A stretch of 64,000 nt of DNA from CAWCDJ01 sp963836015 (GTDB lineage Bacteria > Acidobacteriota > Terriglobia > Bryobacterales > Bryobacteraceae). The notes under the pieces are model-generated. The model ran no database searches, was not told the DNA's origin, and worked only from the letters and a program-made list of their open reading frames with translations. This document shows positions 58,255 through 64,000 of this stretch, in pieces. The position numbers and the translations under genes were made by a program. The DNA is taken from assembly GCA_963836015.1 (NCBI GenBank), contig CAWIIF010000015.1, positions 1,488,001 through 1,552,000 of the forward strand, given 5' to 3'. How positions within the stretch are numbered: position 1 is the stretch's first letter; every line of letters starts with the position of its first letter.

Positions 58255-59607
58255 CTATGGGCGGAAGCCGGAACCCTCACGCGCGCCTGCCGCAGCCGCC
58301 CGGCCCGGTGCGGTTTTCGGCCGCGAGCCTTCGCCGGCCACGCCCGGAAGCGCGCTGGGAGACGCTGCCATCCGGCCGGCCGGAAGCGGCTCCTCGCCCG
58401 GCTCTCCCGCGGCGGCCACCGGCAGCACCATCGCGTCGTTGGTCTGCAGGTAGACTACCGGCGTGCCGAAACGCGGATGCTCCCAGGGCGGGAAGACCTG
58501 GCCCAGCGCAAGGCGCCCCTCCTTGACCGCTTCATCGATCTCCCGGCCCTTTCCGAGCTCCTCATAGAACCGGCGGGCGAACTTGGCGGCATCCTGGTTC
58601 GAGATGCTGTACTGCATGGCGACCACCGCCGGGATATCGGCATAGACCAGCTCGCGGGCCGTGCTGTTGAACGCGTCCTGCGACGTGGAGGCCGCGCCCT
58701 TACAGGCGTGAAGAAAAATCAGGCGCGGCCGGTGGACGTTGAAGAGCTTCCGGAACTGCTGGCTGTCCACCCACCGCGGCGGCTTCTCCCCCAGCGATTC
58801 GTCGTACTCCGGATCTTCCTGGGACAACACCAGCGCCAGGCTTCCGGCGCGTCCATGCCCGATGAAGTGAAAGATGTGCGGCTGGACGGTTTCGATCTCC
58901 TTTTTCAGCGCCTCATAATCCGGGTTGTTGATCTCGTGGATATCGGCAGTCGCGATGGTCCGGATTTGCGCCAGCAGCAGGTCGGCATCGTCCCTGCTGA
59001 TCTCGCCGAGATCGCTCCGCTTATCGACGGGACGCGACACGGCGACCAGGATCCGCAGCGTCTCCTGCCGGAGTCCCACCATCCGGCCGACCAACTGCGA
59101 GGGAGGGACGAACCGCGTCAGGATCAGCTCCGTCTTTTCCCCTGCGAAAAAGAACCCCCGTCCGATGTCGTTGCCTTCGCCGGGGATGAACAGGAACTCC
59201 CACGGCAGCCGGCCCAGGCTCTCCGCCCCTCTCTCGAATACCAGGCGCAGCCGCATTCGCAGGTCAGGGTTCGGATTGGATTCTTTCTCCAGCTGGACTT
59301 TCTCCTCGAAAACGTTGAGGGTGTTGCTGAATCTTTCCTGGATCCGGGGGTCTCCGAACAGGATCCGGTAGAGGTTGAGGCCCATGACCTGGAGGTCGGC
59401 CAACTGGCAGGGATTGCCCCTGCCGCGGCTTTGTTCCTGGACCTTGATCGCATAATGCACCCAGTAATTCATTCGTTCGATCGTGAGCTGGGCGAACGGA
59501 TCCGACCCGAGGGTGCCTTCTATCTCGCGCATCCTGCCGGACTCCTCGGACTCAAAGGTCAGGCTCTTCAGATCTTTGATCGTGATGGTGCAGTCGATAG
59601 TTCGCAT
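58255..59607 (-). CDS. CHAT domain protease
   Basis: A 450-residue caspase-like (clan CD) protease. The CHAT domain spans about residues 120-395, with LPWEFLF near its start, catalytic His251 in HFIGHGRAG and Cys302 in FLHACKGA, and the family's VVAMQYSISNQDA. The N-terminal 110 residues match nothing I recognise. The last 50 residues are Pro/Ala/Gly-rich and probably disordered. In known conflict systems such proteases are activated by a sensor partner and cut a specific target. It lies 18 bases after the 361-residue gene and seven before the TPR gene. Confidence 0.92.
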   Translation of the reverse strand: MRTIDCTITIKDLKSLTFESEESGRMREIEGTLGSDPFAQLTIERMNYWVHYAIKVQEQSRGRGNPCQLADLQVMGLNLYRILFGDPRIQERFSNTLNVFEEKVQLEKESNPNPDLRMRLRLVFERGAESLGRLPWEFLFIPGEGNDIGRGFFFAGEKTELILTRFVPPSQLVGRMVGLRQETLRILVAVSRPVDKRSDLGEISRDDADLLLAQIRTIATADIHEINNPDYEALKKEIETVQPHIFHFIGHGRAGSLALVLSQEDPEYDESLGEKPPRWVDSQQFRKLFNVHRPRLIFLHACKGAASTSQDAFNSTARELVYADIPAVVAMQYSISNQDAAKFARRFYEELGKGREIDEAVKEGRLALGQVFPPWEHPRFGTPVVYLQTNDAMVLPVAAAGEPGEEPLPAGRMAASPSALPGVAGEGSRPKTAPGRAAAAGAREGSGFRP

Positions 59608-59625
59608 AAGTCCGCCACTGGCCCG

Positions 59626-60711
59626 TCAACTAACCAGGGAAAGCGCCCGCGCGCGCGCCCGCGCCTCCCTTGTGTCCTCGTGATCTCCGGGTCCCATCAT
59701 GCCCATGGCGACGGCCCGCTTGTGAATCGACTCCATCCGGCCCCGGTACTGATCGGCCAGGGCATCCGCATGCGGCTCCGTAAGATCCGGGCTGAGCACG
59801 ATGTTCTGATACAGCGTGATCATCTGTATCTTGGCGTTCTTGTAATTCGGATCGTCGACGGGGGAAGCGGCTTCTTTTTTGACGCCGTCCCAGAGCGCGT
59901 TGAACGGCAATGTCTCGGTGTCGTCGCGAAGATTGTCAGCCGTGCCGGCGATGCTGTAGAGCACGAAATCCGAGTCCCGGTAAGGTTTGGCGGTGCCCAG
60001 GGTCGCTCCCTTCATCAACTGCTTGTTGCATACCCAAAGCTCCGCGGGATCCACGTCGGGCTCGTCCACGAGCGCGAAATAGGCGGGCCGGAACGGGATG
60101 TTGTAGTTGGGGCCGAACGAATCCCGAAAACCCGCCAGCGGGGTGACTCCCGTCGACCCGAGGAGCGCATCGAAGCCGTCCATCAGGACCGAGGCCACCT
60201 TCGTATAGGGCGCCAGCACCGGCGAAAAATCGAGGGCCCCGGCAGTGCCCTCGATCACGCGCAGCAACGACCGGATCGCGTTGCCGACCGGGGCTTCGCA
60301 CAGCACGATCGTGAGGGTCAGGCCGCCGCCGCGGTAGGGGTGGAGCCCGGAGACGCGAGTGTTCCGAAGGATCATTCCCTGCTTCCCGTACTGGTCGGGC
60401 ACGCCCTTCTCCTTCAGGAGGTTCGGCCCGACCAGGAAGGGCGCGATCTCCGGCTTGCCCGCATAGGTGAACTCGGCGACGGCATAGATCACCGGGTCGA
60501 TCTGGGTGAACCAGCGGCGCGAGTCCGTCAGGTACATCTCGTTCACCAGGACCTGGAAGTAGTGCTGGCCCTCGCGGAACGAATAGTTCAGCGCCCCGCC
60601 CAGGTTCTCATCGATGTGGTCGCGGGCAATCGTGATCGCGCTCGGGGGCTGGCGCGGACTGCTTTTCAGGGCAGCGCTGACTCGATTCCAGAGCTGAAGG
60701 GCTAAAGGCAT
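59626..60711 (-). CDS. Uncharacterised protein, first gene of the CHAT cassette
   Basis: A 361-residue soluble protein I do not recognise. The ATG at 60711 follows a strong ACGGAGGT ribosome site. Notable segments are SAITIARDHIDENLGGALNYSF, VLVNEMYLTDSRRWFTQIDP and a mid region rich in glycine and aromatic residues (NTRVSGLHPYRGGGLTLTIVL). The C-terminus (about 290-361) is helical and charged. There are no transmembrane segments, signal peptide or P-loop. It is probably the sensor, effector or a structural partner of the CHAT protease; no function is claimed. Confidence 0.8.
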   Translation of the reverse strand: MPLALQLWNRVSAALKSSPRQPPSAITIARDHIDENLGGALNYSFREGQHYFQVLVNEMYLTDSRRWFTQIDPVIYAVAEFTYAGKPEIAPFLVGPNLLKEKGVPDQYGKQGMILRNTRVSGLHPYRGGGLTLTIVLCEAPVGNAIRSLLRVIEGTAGALDFSPVLAPYTKVASVLMDGFDALLGSTGVTPLAGFRDSFGPNYNIPFRPAYFALVDEPDVDPAELWVCNKQLMKGATLGTAKPYRDSDFVLYSIAGTADNLRDDTETLPFNALWDGVKKEAASPVDDPNYKNAKIQMITLYQNIVLSPDLTEPHADALADQYRGRMESIHKRAVAMGMMGPGDHEDTREARARARALSLVS

Positions 60712-60806
60712 GAGGACCTCCGTTCCGTTGTTTGCCCGTTTGACGTGTTCGCCTGCGGAAGCAGCGTTGAAGCGGGCCAAGTATCCACGCCCGTGTTCAT
60801 TCGCAC

Positions 60807-60830
60807 AAGCTTACAGGTACCTCGAGATCT
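60807..60830. other. Cluster of four 6-base restriction palindromes
   Basis: Within 24 bases lie HindIII (60807-60812), KpnI (60816-60821), XhoI (60821-60826) and BglII (60825-60830) sites, the last three overlapping. It looks like a cloning polylinker but flows smoothly into native-looking flanks on both sides. Confidence 0.6.
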
Positions 60831-60849
60831 ATGCAAGGCTCCCCCGCAC

Positions 60850-61944
60850 TCAGGCCTGCGGGCGGCCCTTCCACATGCCGCCGGAACCGCGCCAGCAGGC
60901 CACCGCCGAGTGTATGGTCGCGGCCGAATAAAACACGGCGATCAGCGGCAGCAGGGGCGCCCACAGCCAGGATCTCCGGTAGAACCGCAGCACCGGGATA
61001 TAGGAAGCGGCCATCATGGTCCATGCGGCGGCTCCGTACCAGGAACCGGTAAAAGCGAGCACGGGAGGCGCGAGATAGGTCAACGCCAGGCCAGCCAGTG
61101 TGGCGAGCAGCAACAGCGTGGAGTACCGCAGCTGGGTGAAGGCGGTGCGCGAGATCATGCGTTCGATCTCGCCGAAGGTCTGGTAGCGGCGGATACTGCG
61201 GGTGCCGGAGCTCAGCCCCAGCCACACGCGGCCGCCCGAGCGCTTGATGGCGCGGGCCAGGGCGCAGTCGTCGATCAGCTCGCCGCGGATGCGCTCGATG
61301 CCGCCGATCCGTTCCAGGGCGTCGCGGCGCACCAGCATGCATCCGCCGGCCGCGCCCGCCGTGCTCCGGCGCGGATTGCGGATCCAGGCCGGTGGATACA
61401 ACATGAAGAAGAAGAAGACGAAGGCCGGGACGAGGGATCGCTCGGCCGCGGTCTCGCAGCGCAGCGTGGCCATGTAGGAGACCAGGTCGTATTCGCCTGC
61501 CGCGGCGCGGGCTACCAGCGCCGCCACGTTGGCCGGGGGATGCACGATATCGGCATCGGTCAGCAGGTAGTAATCCGGCCGGGACTGGCGGACGCCTTGC
61601 GCGACGGCCCACAGCTTCCCGGTCCAGCCTTCCGGCAAGGTCGCAGCGCGTACAACGGTCAGCAATTCGGGGGGCGCCGCGGCGCGGGCGATCCCGGCGG
61701 TGCCGTCCGAGCTGTCGTCATCGACCACCACGATCCGGAACGTGCCGGGGTACTTCTGGCGGGCCAGCGAGCCGGCCGCGAGTCCCACGGTTTCCGCTTC
61801 GTTGCGGGCGGGAATGACGGCGGTCACGGAGGGGGCCGGCGAAGGCACCGCGCCTTCGGGGCGATCTTCGCGCATCCGCCAGAATCCGCCGCGCGCGGTC
61901 AGAAGGTACGCCCAGATCGCCGCTACCGTGAGGCCCAGAACCAT
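60850..61944 (-). CDS. hpnB: Hopanoid-associated glycosyltransferase HpnB (GT2 family)
   Basis: A 364-residue membrane-bound GT2 enzyme of the HpnB family found in hopanoid gene sets. An N-terminal membrane helix precedes the GT-A domain with VTAVIPARNEAETV, VVVDDDSSDGT and the metal-binding DAD (LTDADIVHP). GGCMLVRRDALERIGG and the QxxRW-like RSIRRYQTF segment follow, then C-terminal membrane helices. The other hopanoid genes are not in the window. It runs away from the CHAT cassette promoter region on the same strand. Confidence 0.9.
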   Translation of the reverse strand: MVLGLTVAAIWAYLLTARGGFWRMREDRPEGAVPSPAPSVTAVIPARNEAETVGLAAGSLARQKYPGTFRIVVVDDDSSDGTAGIARAAAPPELLTVVRAATLPEGWTGKLWAVAQGVRQSRPDYYLLTDADIVHPPANVAALVARAAAGEYDLVSYMATLRCETAAERSLVPAFVFFFFMLYPPAWIRNPRRSTAGAAGGCMLVRRDALERIGGIERIRGELIDDCALARAIKRSGGRVWLGLSSGTRSIRRYQTFGEIERMISRTAFTQLRYSTLLLLATLAGLALTYLAPPVLAFTGSWYGAAAWTMMAASYIPVLRFYRRSWLWAPLLPLIAVFYSAATIHSAVACWRGSGGMWKGRPQA

Positions 61945-62026
61945 AGACTCGCATTATCTCCGGTTTTCCGCGCGGAATCGGAGTCCGACCCACCGTAAAG
62001 TGGGTATCCTGTCTACAGGAGGGCAT

Positions 62027-63145
62027 ATGTACCCGCTCAAGAAGGGGAAATTCGCGGCCCAGGCGCACGTGGGGATTCCGCCAGGCACTTACGAAGAGGA
62101 GCACGGGCGCAAAGGGTTCTACGGCAAGAGCGCGCACCTGTATCACGCACATCCGCCCACCGGCTGGATCCGCTTCGAGGGCAAGCTGCGGCCCCACCTG
62201 TTCGACCTGAACCGAATCGCGGCCACCGATCGCCAGGATCCGGAGGGGATGCCGGCGGCCTTCCTGGGCAACCAGGACGTGACGCTCTACGTTTCGCGGC
62301 GCTCCCGGCCCATGCCGTTCTACTACCGGAACGCCGACGGCGACGAGCTGATCTTCGTGCATCGCGGACGCGGGAGCATCGAAACGGATTTCGGGCCGCT
62401 GATGTTCGAGCCGGGCGACTACCTGGTGATGCCGCGGGCCGTGACCTACCGCCTGATTCCCGAGACGGACGACAACTTCTTCCTGATCATTCAATCGCGT
62501 ACCGAGTTCGACCAGCCGGACAAGGGACTGATCGGCCACCACGCCCTGTACGATCCCGGCGTCATCACCACGCCCGAGCCGCGGCCGAACCTGGACGACG
62601 ATCGCGAGTGGGAAGTGCGGATCAAGGTGGAGGATGAGATCTCGAAGGTGGTGTACCCGTTCAACCCGATCGACGTGGTGGGCTGGAAGGGCGACCTCAC
62701 GGTGTGGAAGATCAACATGCGCGACATACGGCCGATCATGAGCCATCGCGCGCACCTGCCGCCGAGCGCCCACACCACTTTCGTGACGGAAGGCGCGGTG
62801 GTGTGCAGCTTCCTGCCGCGGCCTCTCGAGCAGGATGCCGAGGCGCTGCGCGTGCCGTTCTTCCACCGCAATACCGATTACGACGAGTTCATTTTCTACC
62901 ACGACGGGGATTTCTTCAGCAAAGACAACATCAAGCCTGGCTATGCCACACTGCACCCGCGCGGCATACACCACGGGCCGCACCCCAAGGCGCTGGCCAA
63001 CCAGGGCAAGAAGACCCAGACTGACGAGTATGCCGTCATGCTCGACGGCCTCAATCCGATGCACGTGCTGCCGGCGGGGGAACAAGTGGAGTGGAAGGAA
63101 TATTGGGCCAGTTGGATGGAGAAGCAGCCGGAGCCGGTAAAATAG
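62027..63145 (+). CDS. hmgA: Homogentisate 1,2-dioxygenase
   Basis: Opens the ring of homogentisate to maleylacetoacetate in tyrosine and phenylalanine breakdown, using Fe(II) and O2. The 372-residue cupin protein shows HRGRGSIETDFGP in the first barrel and, near the C-terminus, the iron-site region (HRNTDYDEFIFYHDGDF and HPRGIHHGPHP). AGGAGG precedes the ATG at 62027. The RraA-like gene follows after seven bases. The protein is shorter than the 430-residue proteobacterial enzyme but typical of the divergent bacterial group. Confidence 0.9.
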   Translation: MYPLKKGKFAAQAHVGIPPGTYEEEHGRKGFYGKSAHLYHAHPPTGWIRFEGKLRPHLFDLNRIAATDRQDPEGMPAAFLGNQDVTLYVSRRSRPMPFYYRNADGDELIFVHRGRGSIETDFGPLMFEPGDYLVMPRAVTYRLIPETDDNFFLIIQSRTEFDQPDKGLIGHHALYDPGVITTPEPRPNLDDDREWEVRIKVEDEISKVVYPFNPIDVVGWKGDLTVWKINMRDIRPIMSHRAHLPPSAHTTFVTEGAVVCSFLPRPLEQDAEALRVPFFHRNTDYDEFIFYHDGDFFSKDNIKPGYATLHPRGIHHGPHPKALANQGKKTQTDEYAVMLDGLNPMHVLPAGEQVEWKEYWASWMEKQPEPVK

Positions 63146-63152
63146 AAGCTTC

Positions 63153-63878
63153 ATGGCCATCGACCTGAAGCTACTCGCGCAATTCGACACACCGACCATC
63201 TGCAACACCATCGAGCTCTTCGAGGTACGCCCGCGCAACGCGGGCTATATGGACGGGCGCATCCGCGCCTGCTTCCCGGAGATGCCTCCGATGGTGGGGT
63301 ACGCCTCCACCGCCACCATGCGGTGTGAGCAGCCGCGCAGCGAAGGCGATGTCTACAGCTCGCTCGAGCAGCAGGTGGCGCGCTTCGCCGAGCTGCCGGG
63401 CCCGGCGGTGGTGGTCTACCAGGACCTGGACGATCCGGCCGTGGCCGCGACCTTCGGCGAGATCATGTGCACGACGTACCAGGCGTTCGGCGCGGTGGGC
63501 CTGGTGACCAGCGGACCGGCGCGCGACCTCGACCAGGTGCGGCGCATCGGGTTCCCCACCTTCAGCAACGGCGCCATCTGCTCGCACGGGTACAGCCACA
63601 CTGTGGAGGTGCACGGCGCGGTACGGGTGGGCGGGGTGACGATCCGCCCCGGCGACCTGATCCACGCCGATGCCAACGGGGTGACGACGATTCCGCCCGG
63701 CATCGCGGCCGAGGTGGCCGGGGCGGCGGCGGAGTTCGTGAAGGCCGAGGCGATCGTCCTCGACTACCTCAAATCCGGTTCGGTCGAAGTGAAGGGCTTT
63801 GCCGAGGCTCGCAAGGGCATGATGGACGCGATCGCCCAGTTAAGCAAGCAAGTCCGCAGTCGCGCCGCCGGGGTTTAG
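63153..63878 (+). CDS. RraA family protein (4-hydroxy-4-methyl-2-oxoglutarate aldolase-like)
   Basis: A 241-residue member of the RraA/HMG-aldolase fold. It has FDTPTICNTIELF, GEIMCTTYQAFGAVGLVTSGPARDLDQVR and VRPGDLIHADANGV-type segments containing the Arg and Asp of the aldolase metal site. Such proteins either cleave 4-hydroxy-4-methyl-2-oxoglutarate-type acids or, in E. coli, inhibit RNase E. Its place next to a homogentisate dioxygenase favours the aldolase role in aromatic breakdown. Confidence 0.88.
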   Translation: MAIDLKLLAQFDTPTICNTIELFEVRPRNAGYMDGRIRACFPEMPPMVGYASTATMRCEQPRSEGDVYSSLEQQVARFAELPGPAVVVYQDLDDPAVAATFGEIMCTTYQAFGAVGLVTSGPARDLDQVRRIGFPTFSNGAICSHGYSHTVEVHGAVRVGGVTIRPGDLIHADANGVTTIPPGIAAEVAGAAAEFVKAEAIVLDYLKSGSVEVKGFAEARKGMMDAIAQLSKQVRSRAAGV

Positions 63879-63904
63879 TGGGGCAGGCCGGGAGGCCTGC
63901 CCCA
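63879..63904. repeat. Palindromic intergenic repeat, copy 3
   Basis: Perfect 11-base arms (tggggcaggcc / ggcctgcccca) around a ggga loop lie directly after the RraA-like stop. The 18-base core is identical to copy 1 at 8075-8096. It may also serve as a bidirectional terminator between the convergent genes. Confidence 0.8.
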
Positions 63905-63912
63905 TTGGGGCG

Positions 63913-64000
63913 CTAGTGGGCGTGCTGAATTCTGCGCAGCTCCACGCCGAGTACGACTTCGGTGAGGCCGAAGGCCAGGGCGAAGGCGCCGATAATCCAG
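63913..64000 (-). CDS. C-terminal end of a membrane protein (start outside window)
   Basis: The last 28 codons of a minus-strand gene ending with TAG at 63915-63913. The tail (WIIGAFALAFGLTEVVLGV then LRRIQHAH) is one membrane helix and a short basic end. It recalls the last helix of HdeD/DUF308 proteins, but the piece is too short to be sure. Confidence 0.55.
   Translation of the reverse strand, partial: WIIGAFALAFGLTEVVLGVELRRIQHAH

Overview
The window is a GC-rich, gene-dense bacterial chromosome segment. It most resembles the Acidobacteriota, in particular the Solibacter/Bryobacter group. This rests on recognised gene families rather than on a database search: an 811-residue duplicated FtsX-type permease of the kind common in acidobacteria, a DUF1501 / DUF1549-DUF1553 / WD40 / pre-peptidase cluster, secreted proteins with carboxypeptidase-regulatory domains, hpnB, and RraA- and Uma2-type genes. 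No rRNA, tRNA, CRISPR array, transposase or integrase gene was recognised, and no gap longer than 300 bases lacks a gene.

Layout. Positions 1-3044: the end of alaS, a ypdA-like reductase and a small zinc-ribbon gene, all on the plus strand. Positions 3058-16010: a long minus-strand housekeeping run (ggt, a TIM-barrel isomerase, asnS, arginase, ddl, a Uma2 protein, a CtpA-type protease, glutamate dehydrogenase, mutS, anmK). Positions 16115-25322: an endolysin-like protein, two large secreted beta-rich proteins in tandem, an AhpD-like protein, a SpoIIE-type phosphatase and the large permease. Positions 25376-29589: CorA, an ECF sigma / anti-sigma / zinc-ribbon membrane protein cluster, a Tat-exported hydrolase and a VOC protein. 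Positions 29670-33879: a DUF302 protein, then a tyrosinase / HEAT / SCO-like copper-chaperone operon. Positions 33828-43896: a GH5 plus GH172-like pair divergent from a DUF1501 / DUF1549-1553 / WD40 / PPC operon. Positions 44240-52289: a complete chemotaxis-type operon (STAS, cheY, cheA, soluble MCP, cheW, cheR, cheD, cheB) divergent from an MCP-like protein carrying a CheZ-like motif. Positions 54431-60711: a VOC protein and a four-gene CHAT-protease cassette. Positions 60850-64000: hpnB, homogentisate dioxygenase, an RraA protein and the end of a membrane protein.

The strongest candidate for an undescribed system is the cassette at 55360-60711. It encodes an unknown 361-residue protein, a CHAT protease with an intact His-Cys pair, a TPR protein whose C-terminal third resembles the cytoplasmic domain of the FlhA/FHIPEP export-gate family, and a second small FlhA-C-like protein. 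There is no other flagellar or type III secretion gene in the window. A second candidate is the tyrosinase operon, which carries its own SCO-like chaperone fused to HEAT-like helices and a CPxC membrane segment.

Several genes are broken by single-base shifts, mostly in short G/C runs: ypdA, anmK, mutS (three times), a secreted protein, a VOC protein, a DUF302 protein and the tyrosinase. Reading on across each shift restores a full-length family protein. This suggests sequencing or assembly indels at least as strongly as it suggests real gene decay.
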